From: Paludisphaera soli
GTDB taxonomy: Bacteria; Planctomycetota; Planctomycetia; Isosphaerales; Isosphaeraceae
Assembly (NCBI RefSeq): GCF_011064595.1
Contig: NZ_JAALJI010000027.1
Location: forward strand, 1-64,000
Reading direction: 5' to 3'
DNA: 64,000 nucleotides
Position numbers and translations under genes: made by a program. The notes beneath the pieces were generated by a model. The model made no database searches, was not told the DNA's origin, and was given only the letters and a program-made list of their open reading frames with translations. Below are positions 1 through 10,580 of this stretch, piece after piece. Each line of letters begins with the position of its first letter. The first letter of the stretch is position 1.

Positions 1-1916
1 TCGGGGAGTTCGCGCGGGAAGTAGTTGTTCCAGTCCAGGACCTCGCCGCCCGATCGGGTGATCAGGAACCAGAGGAACTGATCGCGCCTGGGGCCCGGCG
101 GGAGGAACCGGACCGAGCCGTCGACCAGGCCGACGACGAGCCCTCGGGGGTCGCTCACCTCCAGCGCGGGCGCGTGGTCGTAGGCCGCGGCGAGTTCGCC
201 CGGCTTCGTCCATTCGACCGCCTCGGCGGCGATCGCCAGGAACGCGGTGTTGGAGGTCCCGTCGGTGATCTCGCCGATCCAGACGCCCTGGCTGGGCGAG
301 TCCGCCCCCCCTGACAGGGCCCCCGCAGGCCCGCCGGGCATCATGCCCATCATGCCGGCCCCCATGCCCCCCATCATGCCCGAGTCCATGCCCATCATGC
401 CCATCGATCCAGCCCCGTCCGGCAGGGAGGATCGAGGATCCGCTGCGAGCCGCTCCGGATTCGGGGCGACGGCCGGCGGATCTTCCTCCCGCTTTGGAAG
501 TGCCTCGCCCAGGCCCCCCGCACCACCCATCCCCATCGTCCCGCCGGAGCGAGTCGCTGCTCTGCCCACCCCTGGCATCCGTCCGCCGGTCCCCTTCGTC
601 GTGGGGCGAGGGCCGCGACTCATCCCCTTCATCACGCCGGGCCCCATGCTGCCCATCATCCCGGCGCCCATGCCCCCCATCATGCCAGATTCCATCGAAT
701 CGGAAATCGGGCCGAACATGGAGCCGGGGGAGGAGAAGCCGCGGAACCGCGTCCAGCCTTGCGGCGTCGGGTCGCCGGGGATCTGGAAGACGGCCGGCAT
801 GCGCGCGAGGAGCGTCTTGTTATGGGGGCTGTCCCAGGGCTCGTCGAGATGGAACTCGTTGTAGAGTTCCTCCTCGCCGAGGCTGGGCAGGAGGGCGACG
901 CGCCAGCTCAGATTCGGCCGGCCGTCGGGGCCGAGGATGGCGGCCGCCGGAAAGCGGCCCTCGAATCTGTCCGGATAGTCCTGCAGCGCGATCAGGATGC
1001 GTTGCAGGTTCGCCACCTTGACCCGGGCGTCGGCGTCCGGCGGGGGGGCGGCGGGGGCCTCGGGCGGCGGGTCGGCGGTCCAGGCGGGGGCGGAATGGCT
1101 GAGGAGGCCAAGAAGGCCGAGGCCCCCGGCGAGGGCCAGGGTCGCGAGGAGGGCTTTGGAGAACATGGTCGAGGAGACTCCCTGGGTCAGGACCGCGACG
1201 GCGGGCGGGACCGGGCCTTCGGCCGCGATCGTCGCCAGGGTCGCTCGGATCAAGGCCGACGACGCGGGGGACGCGAACGATTCGGCCGACGCCGCCGCCA
1301 GGGCTGCCGCCGGCGCGACGCCCCGCCGGACCAGCCGGCCCCGTAGGGCGTCTCTCGCACGCGAGAGGCGGCTCTTGACGGTGCCGACCGGGCAGTCGAG
1401 TCGCCGGGACGCCTCCTGTTCGGAGGCCCCGCCGAGCAGGCAGAGGATCAGAACGTCGCACTGGGCGGCCGGCAGCCGGGCCAGCTCGGCGTCGACCACG
1501 CGGCCCAGGTCGGACCACTCGGCGCGGGCGTCCTCGCGGGCGGGGACGTCGTGCGCGAGCGGTTCGGCACGGCGGCGGTCGGAGCGGGCTCGGGCGCGGG
1601 CCCGCAGGCAGACCCGCCGGGCGACGCCGTAGAGCCACGAGGCCAGGCGCTCGCGGTCGCGGAGCTTGCCGCCGTCGCGGGCCAGGACGAGGAACGTCGC
1701 CTGGAAGGCGTCGTCCGCGTCGTGAGGATCGCGCAGGAGCCGCCCGCAGACGCCCCGGACCATCGGCCCGTGCCGCGCCAGGATCGACTCGAACGCCCCC
1801 TCGTCGCCGGCGGCCAGGAACCTCGCCAGCAGCTCGCCGTCGGGGACGAAGGTCGCCCCCCGGCGAAAGAGCTGGTCCAGATCCCGGGCGAACGCCCCAT
1901 TCCCGCGCCTGTCCAT
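1..1916 (-). CDS. ECF-type sigma-70 factor fused to a DUF1559-like secreted domain (3' end beyond window)
   Basis: The frame is open from ATG 1916 to the window edge (about 638 codons). Residues about 35-105 match sigma-70 region 2 (DDAFQATFLVLAR, then LASWLYGVARRV) and about 143-195 match region 4 with its helix-turn-helix (EASRRLDCPVGTVKSRL). After a linker (TQGVSSTM) a hydrophobic segment at about 252-272 begins an exported part. That part resembles DUF1559 planctomycete proteins: an N-terminal NLQRI helix, SWRVALLPSLGEEELY, and a C-terminal VDGSVRFLP motif like the H-X9-DG signature. Two Met/Gly-rich stretches (MMGGMGAGMMG) interrupt this domain. The sigma part should direct RNA polymerase while the C-terminus lies across the membrane; that topology is inference. 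A GGAACC word at 1977-1982 on the reverse strand could be an ECF -35 element, unproven. A second sigma fusion of similar layout lies at 58117-59634. Confidence 0.85.
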   Translation of the reverse strand, partial: MDRRGNGAFARDLDQLFRRGATFVPDGELLARFLAAGDEGAFESILARHGPMVRGVCGRLLRDPHDADDAFQATFLVLARDGGKLRDRERLASWLYGVARRVCLRARARARSDRRRAEPLAHDVPAREDARAEWSDLGRVVDAELARLPAAQCDVLILCLLGGASEQEASRRLDCPVGTVKSRLSRARDALRGRLVRRGVAPAAALAAASAESFASPASSALIRATLATIAAEGPVPPAVAVLTQGVSSTMFSKALLATLALAGGLGLLGLLSHSAPAWTADPPPEAPAAPPPDADARVKVANLQRILIALQDYPDRFEGRFPAAAILGPDGRPNLSWRVALLPSLGEEELYNEFHLDEPWDSPHNKTLLARMPAVFQIPGDPTPQGWTRFRGFSSPGSMFGPISDSMESGMMGGMGAGMMGSMGPGVMKGMSRGPRPTTKGTGGRMPGVGRAATRSGGTMGMGGAGGLGEALPKREEDPPAVAPNPERLAADPRSSLPDGAGSMGMMGMDSGMMGGMGAGMMGMMPGGPAGALSGGADSPSQGVWIGEITDGTSNTAFLAIAAEAVEWTKPGELAAAYDHAPALEVSDPRGLVVGLVDGSVRFLPPGPRRDQFLWFLITRSGGEVLDWNNYFPRELP

Positions 1917-2158
1917 GCCGGCCCCCTTCGCTGGCTCGTCCGCTTCCGCAGAGGCAGTGCCCCGGCCGGCCGCCCGGGTTCCAGGAATCTCGGAAAAGTC
2001 CCGGATCCGAGCGTACCGCGCGCGGCCGGGGGAGGATCGGCGGATTACGACCGGCTTCCTTTGACACGCCCGCTCCGGCGTACTCTGAATCAAGCGTGGT
2101 GTCGCGCTCTGCGTGGTCGCGCGCCCCGACGAGGGGGCGGAACGAAAGAGGTGTCGTC

Positions 2159-4345
2159 GTGAGCCCGTTCGATGGGATCGCCGCCGTGTGTCGGAGCGTC
2201 GTGGGCGTCAAGGGGCGGGGCCGGTCCGCGAGGGGGGGCCGCCCGAGGTCGGCGGCGGCCTCGCTGGAGGCGCTCGAGGTCCGCACGCTGATGACCGCGT
2301 CGCACGGGATGAGGGGGATGGCGGCCGGCGGGGCGATGAACCCCGAGGTCATCGAGGCGCTCGCGGCGGAGGCCTACGTCTGGGGGCTCGCGCCCGAGTT
2401 CGCGCAGCGGTTCTCCACCTACAACACGATCCTCAGCGTCCCGTTCAACCAACTGGAGTACGGGACCACCCCGGCCGCCTGGAACAACGACGCCACCAAC
2501 GCCGGCGACGCGTCGGTCGTCTACATCAACGGGTTCACCGACTTCACCAAAGCCCCCGCGCTGGTGCTCACGGTGCCGCCGTCGAGCGACCAGTACTACG
2601 TCGTCAACTACCTGGACGACTACCTCAACACCATCGGCAGCATCGGCACGCGGACGACCCCCTCGGATGAGCCGACCTCGTACCTGCTCGTCGGCCCGAA
2701 CTCGCCCTACGCCCGCCGCCAGACGGTGACGATCCGGGGCTTCGAGTACCGGGTGATGGCCTCGGACACGAACGTGAACTGGATGCTGATCCGGATCGGC
2801 ACGAACACCCTGGCCGACGCCTCCGACCCCCAGTCGGTCCCGAACGTCCAGGCGAACGTCGTCCAGAAGTTCGCCCTCAACACGCTGGACGAGTTCGAGA
2901 AGAACGGCCACCAGCCCGCCTTCCCGACGAACTACGACGCCGGATCCTCGCCGACGCCGGAGCAGGTGGAGCGGGCCGCGCCGTATCAGAACACGCCGAC
3001 GAACGCCGTGGAGTTCCTGAACCAGCTCGGCCAGTCGGTGAGGAAGAACCCGATCCCCTCGCGGACCACGGCGCTCTCGGGCACGCCGCTGCGGCGGCTC
3101 CCCGCGTGGGTCGTCCCCCAGTACGGCGCGAAGGACCGCTACATGGTCCCGTCGTTCGGCCAGCAGGGGATCCTCAAGCTGCTGGGCCCGATCGGCCTCT
3201 CGAAGAACGGCTACCGCGTCCCCCGCAACTGGGGCCCGGCGCAGCTCGAAGCCCTCCAGGCCGGGTTTGAGGCCGGCCAGCAGCGGCTCGACGCGTTCAT
3301 CTCCTCGCAGGCGGCCACGTCGAGCACCAACTACTGGACGATCCTCAACACGATCATCGGCACCTATCCGAACAACGAGTTCGGCTACCTGTTGCGCTCG
3401 ACGATCGTCCTGAACGGCGGCTCGGCCAACGTCCCGGCGGACGCCGTGTATCCGGCCATGGCCAGCTATCAGGGGACGACGCCGCTCGACGGGAACGAGA
3501 CCTACACGATCACGTTCACGCCCCCCCAGGCCGGCCAGCCCTTGCCGGCGGTGGGGATCCTCCCCCCGCTCGTGACCGACGCCCAGGGCGACCCCGAGGG
3601 CTTCTGGTCGATCACGCTCTACCAGCCCGACCCGACGGAGGTCGCCGCGCCGTTCCTGAGCCAGGCGAGCGTGCTGAACACGGCTTATTCGACCGCGGAC
3701 ACGGCCGTCGTCTCGGTCGACGCCGCGACCGACGTGCTGACCGTCGCCGCGCCGAGCTGGGGGAACATCATCGCCAGCACGCCGATCCTGTTCGGGGCGA
3801 ACGCGGCCGAGTACGGCCTGTCGCCGAACACGGTCTACTACGTCGCCGCCGCGCCGACGTCGACGACCGACCCGACGACCGGGCAGACGACCTACTCGTT
3901 CCCGATCTCGACGCAATGGCTCCAGACGCTGTCGGCCGGGAACGTGCCGATCCAGGACTCGGGCGCGGCGGGAGCGATCGTGGACCTGGCGTCGCCGGCA
4001 GGGGCGTCGCCGCTGACTTACGGCATGGTGAAGCCGGTCTCGCAACTGGGGTCGATGCAGCTCACCGCCGGCCAGATGCAACGGAACGCCGACGGCTCGG
4101 TGACCATCGGGATCGGCCCCACGCTCCCGGCCGGCGTCGCCGCGACGAACTGGATCCCGACGCCGTCGACGGCCTACTTCAACGCGCTCTACCCGGGCGC
4201 CACGGTCAGCACGGCGCTCCAGCTCATCATGCGGATGTACTACCCGACGCCGGGGAACACGCCGCCGTCGATCCTGCCGTACGACTCGGGCTCGACCCGG
4301 CTGCCGGAGAGCTACATCCCGCCGGCCGTCGTGAAGGTGAGCTGA
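2159..4345 (+). CDS. LEPR-XLL-type secreted protein with DUF1254 and DUF1214 domains
   Basis: The N-terminus has an Arg-rich stretch followed by LEALEVRTLMTA, the LEPR-XLL-like signature seen on exported planctomycete proteins. Next comes a DUF1254 region (AYVWGLAPEFAQRFSTYN, then FTDFTKAPALVLTVPPSSDQ). The C-terminus has a DUF1214 region (GDPEGFWSITLYQPD near residue 480, then NWIPTPSTAYFNALYP and an LIMRMYYPTP end). DUF1254/DUF1214 proteins have no settled biochemical role. GTG 2159 was chosen because AAAGAGG sits just upstream; GTG 2096 is in frame and would add 21 residues. A TTGACA at 2061-2066 could be a -35 box, but no convincing -10 follows. The gene is divergent from the sigma-factor fusion and convergent with glutaminase. 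A roughly 100-residue segment between the DUF1214 parts (around residues 510-610) looks inserted and is unassigned. Confidence 0.88.
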   Translation: MSPFDGIAAVCRSVVGVKGRGRSARGGRPRSAAASLEALEVRTLMTASHGMRGMAAGGAMNPEVIEALAAEAYVWGLAPEFAQRFSTYNTILSVPFNQLEYGTTPAAWNNDATNAGDASVVYINGFTDFTKAPALVLTVPPSSDQYYVVNYLDDYLNTIGSIGTRTTPSDEPTSYLLVGPNSPYARRQTVTIRGFEYRVMASDTNVNWMLIRIGTNTLADASDPQSVPNVQANVVQKFALNTLDEFEKNGHQPAFPTNYDAGSSPTPEQVERAAPYQNTPTNAVEFLNQLGQSVRKNPIPSRTTALSGTPLRRLPAWVVPQYGAKDRYMVPSFGQQGILKLLGPIGLSKNGYRVPRNWGPAQLEALQAGFEAGQQRLDAFISSQAATSSTNYWTILNTIIGTYPNNEFGYLLRSTIVLNGGSANVPADAVYPAMASYQGTTPLDGNETYTITFTPPQAGQPLPAVGILPPLVTDAQGDPEGFWSITLYQPDPTEVAAPFLSQASVLNTAYSTADTAVVSVDAATDVLTVAAPSWGNIIASTPILFGANAAEYGLSPNTVYYVAAAPTSTTDPTTGQTTYSFPISTQWLQTLSAGNVPIQDSGAAGAIVDLASPAGASPLTYGMVKPVSQLGSMQLTAGQMQRNADGSVTIGIGPTLPAGVAATNWIPTPSTAYFNALYPGATVSTALQLIMRMYYPTPGNTPPSILPYDSGSTRLPESYIPPAVVKVS

Positions 4346-4383
4346 CCGGGCCGGGGCCGGCGGCGGATCGCTGCGTCGACCGC

Positions 4384-5418
4384 TCAGCCGCCGCGACGGC
4401 CGGGGCGGATCTCGTCGAGCAGCGCGGGGCCGGCGTGGCCCGCTTCCAGGATGTGCAGGCCAAAGCGCTCGGACAGCTCCTTGCAGACCAGCACCCCGCG
4501 CACGCTGTTGCCGCGCTCGTCGAGCGGCGGGGAGTAGACGCCGATGCCCGCCACGCCGGGGATCACGGCGACGATCCCGCCCCCCACGCCGCTCTTGGCG
4601 GGGATGCCGATGCGGAAGGCCCACTCGCCGGCGAAGTCGTAGATGCCGCACGAGAGCATGATGCTCAGGACGTCCTTGACGTAGCGGGCCTCGATCGCGC
4701 GCTCGCCGGTCAGCGGGTTGACGCCGCCGTTGGCGAGGGTCGCGCCCATCACCGCCAGGTCGCGGCAGTCGACCAGGGCCGAGCACTGCTGGAAGTACAG
4801 CTCCAGCGTCTCGTCCACGCGGTCCTCGATCATCCCGAAGTTGAGCATCAGGTGGGCGATCGCCCGGTTGCGGTGGCCGGTCGCGCGCTCGGAGAGGAAC
4901 GTCGCGCTGTCGACGAAGACCTCGCGGCCGACGTAGCGGCCGAGCATGGCCAGCAGCCGCTTGAAGCGGTCGGCGTGGTCCTCGCCCCGGATCAGGTCGG
5001 TCGTGGCGATGGCCCCGGCGTTGACCATCGGGTTGAACGGCCGGTTGGTCGCCTCGTCCAGGACGATCGCGTTGAAGGCCTCGCCGGTCGGCTCGACGCC
5101 GACCTTCGCGAGCACCCGCTCGCGGCCGTGGTCCTCCAGGGCCAGGCCGAAGACGAACGGCTTGGAGACCGACTGGATGCTGAAGAGGCGCTCCGCGTCG
5201 CCGACGTCGAACCGCAGGCCGTCGGCCGTGACCACGCTGATCCCGAACCCGGCGGGGTCCGCGGTGGCCAGCTCCGGGATGTAGGTGGCGACCCGGCCGT
5301 CGGCGACCGTGGCGTACTTGCGGTGCAGCTCCTGGAGCGTCGCGCGGAAGGGGGCGGCCGCCGACTTCATCTTGCTCATCAGGGCGTCGAGGTCGCCGCG
5401 GTTCGATTCTTCGGCCAC
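4384..5418 (-). CDS. glsA: Glutaminase (glutaminase A family, serine-dependent)
   Basis: The product should hydrolyse L-glutamine to glutamate and ammonia. The family is recognised from IQSVSKPF, which holds the catalytic Ser-x-x-Lys, and from [35 protein letters not shown] and the Gly-rich [14 protein letters not shown] near the C-terminus. At about 344 residues it is slightly longer than typical bacterial GlsA (about 310) because of a short N-terminal extension. GTG 5418 was chosen because GGAG lies upstream; GTG 5493 is in frame but would add a Pro/Arg/Ser-rich stretch that looks non-coding. No signal peptide is visible, so it is probably cytoplasmic. It lies 76 nt downstream of the ParA-like gene on the same strand and could be co-transcribed with it; no functional link is evident. 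Confidence 0.93.
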   Translation of the reverse strand: MAEESNRGDLDALMSKMKSAAAPFRATLQELHRKYATVADGRVATYIPELATADPAGFGISVVTADGLRFDVGDAERLFSIQSVSKPFVFGLALEDHGRERVLAKVGVEPTGEAFNAIVLDEATNRPFNPMVNAGAIATTDLIRGEDHADRFKRLLAMLGRYVGREVFVDSATFLSERATGHRNRAIAHLMLNFGMIEDRVDETLELYFQQCSALVDCRDLAVMGATLANGGVNPLTGERAIEARYVKDVLSIMLSCGIYDFAGEWAFRIGIPAKSGVGGGIVAVIPGVAGIGVYSPPLDERGNSVRGVLVCKELSERFGLHILEAGHAGPALLDEIRPGRRGG

Positions 5419-5494
5419 GTTGCGTCCGCTCCGGGTTCGCGAGGGGGGGGAGGGGGGTGCCGGGGCCGGTCGGGCCCGGCGCGACGGGTTCACG

Positions 5495-6265
5495 TCACGA
5501 GAGCAGTCGGGAAGCCACCTGGCGGAGGCCCTGGGTCAGCGGATGCCCGGGATATCGGGCGGCGAAGACCCCGGCGCTCCCCAGGCGGGCGATGTCGTGG
5601 TCGAGCGGCAGCATCCCGATCACCGGGGCCTTGAACCCGGCCTCGACCTGGCCCCGCAGCAGCTCGACGTCCATCCCCGGCGGCACCTTGTTCACCAGGA
5701 CCCGCAGGTCGTCGACCTCCAGCCGGCGGGCCAGCTCGACCGTCACGGCCGTCCCCTGGAAGTCCTGGCTGTCGGGCCGCATGATCAGCAGCAGGGTGTC
5801 GGACAGGGCGATCGAGAGCAGGGTCTCCTCGTTGACGCCGGGGTGGGTGTCGATGAACAGGTAGTCGAGCCCCAGCTCGCGGATCAGGGCGCGGAAGCCG
5901 TCGGTCAGCAGGCCGACGTCGTAGCCCTCGCTGAGGACGCGGGCGATCTCGCCCGCCCGGGCGCTGGAGGGGATCAGCAGCACGGCCCCCGGGGCCTCGG
6001 ACGGCCCCTCGCCGGGCCCCGCGGGCGGGGTCACGTCGTGCGCCGCCTGCTCGATCCGGCAGCGGCCCCAGAGGAAGTCGTTCAGGGTGAACTCCATCGC
6101 CTCCTCGCGGAGCCCGAAGACGACGTGGATGCCGGGCGAGTGGATGTCGGTGTCGATGACCCCGACGCGCTTGCCGGCGCGGGCGATGAGGGTCGCCAGG
6201 TTGGCGGTGGTGTTCGATTTCCCGGTCCCACCCCGGAACGAGTGGACGGAGACGATTTTGGCCAT
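5495..6265 (-). CDS. ParA/MinD-like P-loop ATPase
   Basis: The deviant Walker A motif is [13 protein letters not shown] at about residues 9-21, with RGGTGK in place of the usual KGGvGK. It is followed by a [12 protein letters not shown] switch (Walker A') and LFIDTHPG (Walker B/switch II). These define the SIMIBI-class ParA/MinD/CpaE ATPases, which dimerise on ATP and position cargo or regulate secretion machines. The length is about 256 residues. ATG 6265 was chosen because GAAGG is correctly spaced before it; ATG 6295 would add ten residues. It lies directly downstream of the FHA-domain gene (75 nt), a pairing also seen in tad/CpaE-like and secretion loci, but no pilus or secretion genes are visible here. 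No ParB or parS was seen, so plasmid or chromosome partition is not supported. Confidence 0.88.
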   Translation of the reverse strand: MAKIVSVHSFRGGTGKSNTTANLATLIARAGKRVGVIDTDIHSPGIHVVFGLREEAMEFTLNDFLWGRCRIEQAAHDVTPPAGPGEGPSEAPGAVLLIPSSARAGEIARVLSEGYDVGLLTDGFRALIRELGLDYLFIDTHPGVNEETLLSIALSDTLLLIMRPDSQDFQGTAVTVELARRLEVDDLRVLVNKVPPGMDVELLRGQVEAGFKAPVIGMLPLDHDIARLGSAGVFAARYPGHPLTQGLRQVASRLLS

Positions 6266-6340
6266 GGATGCCTTCGACGCTTGGGTGATCGGCATGCGGG
6301 GAGGTTGGTCGGGCTTCGGGGTCGCCGCGGCGCGGCGCGA

Positions 6341-6847
6341 TCAGGGCTCGGCGGGGTCCTCCGACCGCGAGGGCCGGAGCCGCCCGAGCGATTCCTTGAG
6401 GCTGCGGAAGTAGTCCCCCCGGCTGATCTCCTCGACCTCATCCCGGAGCCGATCGGCGTCCAGGACGAGGAGGGGGTGCTGGTCGCGGTCGTGGGCCAGG
6501 GTCGACTCGCCGCAGGCCGGCTCGGCCTGGGCGTCGAGCCGGAGGAACGGGCCCTTGGCGCCCAGGCGGAAGACGAAGCCCTCCAGCGCCCGGGGGTCGA
6601 GCCGGAGGCTGAGGAACTTGCGGGGCCCGCAGTAGATCCCCTGCGGGCTCACCACGGTCAGGAGCCAGCCGTCGCCGTCGGCGGTCAGGAAGACGTGATC
6701 GCGCGAGACGTGCTGGTCGGCCACCACGACGTCGTTGTCCGTGGACCGGCCGATCCGGATCACCGGGCGGGCGTCGAACGACCAGTGCTGGCGCGGGGCG
6801 CCGTCCGGCGAGTCCAGCAGGACGAGGCCCAGCCTGGGATTCTCCAC
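6341..6847 (-). CDS. FHA-domain protein
   Basis: An N-terminal forkhead-associated fold is indicated by VIRIGRSTDNDVVVADQHVS followed by RDHVFL at about residues 27-50. This matches the FHA core (GR-S-x-x-N/D and S-R-x-H), which binds phosphothreonine peptides. The remaining ~100 residues have no recognised domain and end in a charged tail. GTG 6847 was chosen because AGGAAGG lies about nine bases upstream; the in-frame start at 6913 would add a Pro/Gly/Arg-rich stretch. It is the first gene of a probable FHA-ParA-glutaminase run on the minus strand. A role as phospho-dependent partner of the adjacent ATPase is inference from gene order. Confidence 0.85.
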   Translation of the reverse strand: MENPRLGLVLLDSPDGAPRQHWSFDARPVIRIGRSTDNDVVVADQHVSRDHVFLTADGDGWLLTVVSPQGIYCGPRKFLSLRLDPRALEGFVFRLGAKGPFLRLDAQAEPACGESTLAHDRDQHPLLVLDADRLRDEVEEISRGDYFRSLKESLGRLRPSRSEDPAEP

Positions 6848-7052
6848 GAGCGAACCCTTCCTGTCGCGAACCGCCGCGCGGGAGCCGCCCCCGGGGGCCG
6901 CGCGGCATGGCACGGCGGCCCGGCCGGTCGGCCGGCCGTTCCGAATGGGGCGTCGAATCGATCGGTCGCCGCCGATCTCGTGGAGAGGACGTCGAGGATA
7001 GGAGAAAGATGTGCCGGTTTCAAGGGGGTCATCGCGGCGATCCCCGGCGTGG

Positions 7053-8504
7053 TCAGACCGCGCCCAGGCCGGGGCCGGTGAGCAGGCCGGTCTCCATCGT
7101 GCCGTCCTTGACGACGAAGAGGCCCGGCAGGCGCGACTCCCAGGCGCGGTTGGCCTCGGGCATGTACTGGCGGGCGTTGGCCTCGATCGCCTTCACGCTG
7201 GGGATGTGGGCGGAGAGGCCCGCGGAGTGGACCAGCGACGCCCCCGGGCAGGTCAGGTCCTGCACGCACAGGAACATCCCGTACTTCTGCGCCGCCGCCG
7301 CCAGCAGGAGCGCGTGGCTCTGCCCCTTGCACGCCTTCAAGGCCGCCCCGGTGTACCCCCGGTCGCGCGCCTTCAGCAGGCTCTCGTGGTCGGTCAGCGA
7401 CTCGTCGGCCACGACGGGGAGGAGCTTCGCCGCCTCGTCGAGCGCGTGCGGGGCCGAGGCGTCCAGGTCCCTCGCGGTCGGCTGCTCGATGTACTGGATG
7501 CGGGCGAAGCCGTCCGGGGCCTCGCCCTTGACCCGGCGGATGAACTCCAGCAGATACTCGACGTTCGGGGCCTTCTCATTGAAGTCCAGCGAATAGACCC
7601 ACCCCGAGACGCCCCGGCGCGCCTGGGCCTCGGCGGCCGTCCGGTCGACGTGGAGGACGCGGGCGACGTCCCAGTCCTGGTCCTCGCCGTTGAGCTTGAT
7701 CTTGATGTGCGTCAGGCCGTCGCGGGCGATCCACTCGGGGAGGGTCTCCGGCAGCCCGTCGCCGACCGGCTTCTTCACGTCGGCCGCGACGACCGGGTCG
7801 ACCGCCCCGACCAGGTGGTACATGGGCATCCGGGGCTTGGGGTCCGCGCTGACGTACCGGTCGAGAAACTCGCCCCGGAACTCGGGGCCGAGGTACGCGC
7901 CCAGGTCGTCGGCCAGGAAGTCCGGGCCGTAGGTCCGGTAGCAGCTCCGGCCGTGGGCCTTGCCGAAGGCGTCGTGGATCGCGGCGTCGAACGGGCTCGC
8001 GGCGGTCAGCGTGCAGAGCTTCGGGATCGGCTCGGGCAGGCCGAGCGAGGCCGCCACCTCGACGGCCGCCTTGAGGAATTCCGGGTCGAGATCCCGGTTG
8101 ATGTTGATCGGGTGATCCGTCCCGCCATGGCCGGCGGTGATCGCGGCGACCTTCTCGGCCAGGGCCTTCATGGCGCCCAGCGTGGCGTCGTAGGGGAGCT
8201 TCTTCGAGGGGAACGACCAGACGTTCCCCATCGGCATCGACCCGAACCCCTTCGCGACGCGGCCGTCGCGGGTCTCGACGACGCAATGGACGTTCAGGAT
8301 CGTCGCGCGGTCGACGACCGTCCCGCCGAACTTGATCGGCGTGCGGTAGAGGTAGTCCTCGTAGCCGAAGGAGACGTCCTTGACGCGGACGTCGGTCGGC
8401 CTCGGGACGATCACCGCCGCTGCGCGGCCGCTCGACCCGTTCAGTCCGGCCAGCGAGGCGAAGGCCGCCGCTCCCAGGAAATCGCGCCGAGTCGGATTCG
8501 TCAT
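7053..8504 (-). CDS. Tat-exported enolase-superfamily enzyme (mandelate racemase/muconate lactonizing family)
   Basis: The N-terminus carries a twin-arginine signal ([16 protein letters not shown]). The mature protein (483 residues in all) shows enolase-superfamily landmarks: the K-x-K base pair in THIKIKLNG, successive acidic metal ligands in [16 protein letters not shown] and VADESLTD, and a Lys in LKACKGQS. Members abstract a proton alpha to a carboxylate; the substrate cannot be told from sequence. Export of such an enzyme fits the periplasmic sugar-acid chemistry common in planctomycetes (inference). The neighbour on the other side of a 238-bp divergent region is a Gfo/Idh/MocA oxidoreductase, also with a Tat-like leader, so the two may act in one sugar pathway. 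ATG 8504 was chosen because it starts immediately before the Tat motif. Confidence 0.9.
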   Translation of the reverse strand: MTNPTRRDFLGAAAFASLAGLNGSSGRAAAVIVPRPTDVRVKDVSFGYEDYLYRTPIKFGGTVVDRATILNVHCVVETRDGRVAKGFGSMPMGNVWSFPSKKLPYDATLGAMKALAEKVAAITAGHGGTDHPININRDLDPEFLKAAVEVAASLGLPEPIPKLCTLTAASPFDAAIHDAFGKAHGRSCYRTYGPDFLADDLGAYLGPEFRGEFLDRYVSADPKPRMPMYHLVGAVDPVVAADVKKPVGDGLPETLPEWIARDGLTHIKIKLNGEDQDWDVARVLHVDRTAAEAQARRGVSGWVYSLDFNEKAPNVEYLLEFIRRVKGEAPDGFARIQYIEQPTARDLDASAPHALDEAAKLLPVVADESLTDHESLLKARDRGYTGAALKACKGQSHALLLAAAAQKYGMFLCVQDLTCPGASLVHSAGLSAHIPSVKAIEANARQYMPEANRAWESRLPGLFVVKDGTMETGLLTGPGLGAV

Positions 8505-8577
8505 GGGTCGGTCCCGTCCGGTTCGAGTGGGGTCGATGCGCATCGCCGGCGGACGAGTCGCCACGCCGGCAACGCCC

Positions 8578-8606
8578 ACTCTGCCAGGCGGGGGAGGGGG
8601 GGGCAA
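8578..8606 (-). promoter_or_regulatory. Candidate sigma-70-like promoter for the enolase-superfamily gene
   Basis: Read on the minus strand, TTGCCC (8601-8606) and CAGAGT (8578-8583) are separated by 17 bases and lie about 70 bases before ATG 8504. The -10 match is weak. A facing candidate for the oxidoreductase gene is TTGCGT (8641) with GATGCT (8664), also 17 bases apart. Only pattern matching supports either. Confidence 0.28.
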
Positions 8607-8742
8607 GGGGCGAGAGCCGCGGCCGCCCGGCGACGGGCCCTTGCGTCGCCGGGCCGTCCGGGCGATGCTCGGGCGGGGACCTCCGGGGCCGGGCGGTCGT
8701 CGCCCGGGCGGGGCCTCGCCGATCGACTGCGGGGGAGATCCG

Positions 8743-10104
<1,362 letters not shown>

Positions 10105-10117
10105 CGGAGGAAGGGAG

Positions 10118-10501
10118 ATGAAAGCCGAACCGCCGGCCGATATCGACGCCTCCATCGCCGGGGCCGCGCCCGAGGTCCGTCCGATCCTGGAGCGGATCCG
10201 CCGGACGATCCGCGACGCGGCCCCCGAGGCGACCGAGACGATCAGCTACCGGATGCCGACCTTCATCCAAGGCGGCGTCCTGATCCATTTCGCCGCCTTC
10301 AAGAATCACATCGGCGTCTATCCGCCGGTCTCCGGCGACGCCGAGCTGCAAGCGGCCCTGGCGCCCTTCGCCAACGAGAAGGGCAACCTGCGATTTCCGC
10401 TCGACCGCCCGATCCCCTACGACCTCATCGCCCGAATCGTGAAGCATAAGCTGGAGCAGAACCTGGCGAAGGCGGCGAAGGGCCGATCGCGGCGGACGTG
10501 A
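10118..10501 (+). CDS. DUF1801 (YdhG-like) small protein
   Basis: A 127-residue protein with the DUF1801 pattern: DIDASIAGAAPEVRPILERI at the start, SYRMPTFIQGG in the middle, and NLRFPLDRPIPYDLIARIV near the end. Structures of this family resemble frataxin-like folds, and some members are annotated as iron chaperones; function is otherwise unproven. GGAGGAAGGGAG directly precedes the ATG. It sits 13 nt after the oxidoreductase gene and is probably in the same transcript. Confidence 0.88.
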   Translation: MKAEPPADIDASIAGAAPEVRPILERIRRTIRDAAPEATETISYRMPTFIQGGVLIHFAAFKNHIGVYPPVSGDAELQAALAPFANEKGNLRFPLDRPIPYDLIARIVKHKLEQNLAKAAKGRSRRT

Positions 10502-10535
10502 GGCGGCCCGCCTCGCGGATGAGACCGCAAGCCCT

Positions 10536-10548
10536 CCCCCGGTGGGGG
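10536..10548. terminator. Short GC hairpin between convergent genes
   Basis: CCCCC (10536-10540) pairs with GGGGG (10544-10548) around a GGT loop, in the 79-bp gap between two convergent stops (10501 and 10581). There is no T-tract, so factor-independent termination is uncertain. Its flanks (CCCTCCCCC...GGGGGAAG) resemble the first hairpin of the dispersed repeats near 26.4, 57.9 and 62.5 kb, so it may be a decayed copy. Confidence 0.35.
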
Positions 10549-10580
10549 AAGCGGAAACAGGCGCATCTCGAAGGCTCTCG

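Noticed and set aside
247-864. A plus-strand Pro/Met-rich frame within the sigma-factor fusion.
   Set aside because: Antisense reading of the Met/Gly-rich region; the minus-strand frame carries all recognisable motifs.
1984-1997. The 14-mer GGAATCTCGGAAAA also occurs at 53160-53173 and could be a shared regulatory motif.
   Set aside because: Chance 14-base matches are expected several times in 64 kb, and the two contexts differ. Not enough without more copies.
5495-6265. Reading the ParA-like gene as part of a plasmid or chromosome partition locus.
   Set aside because: No ParB homologue, no parS-like inverted repeats and no replication genes nearby; the FHA neighbour points elsewhere.
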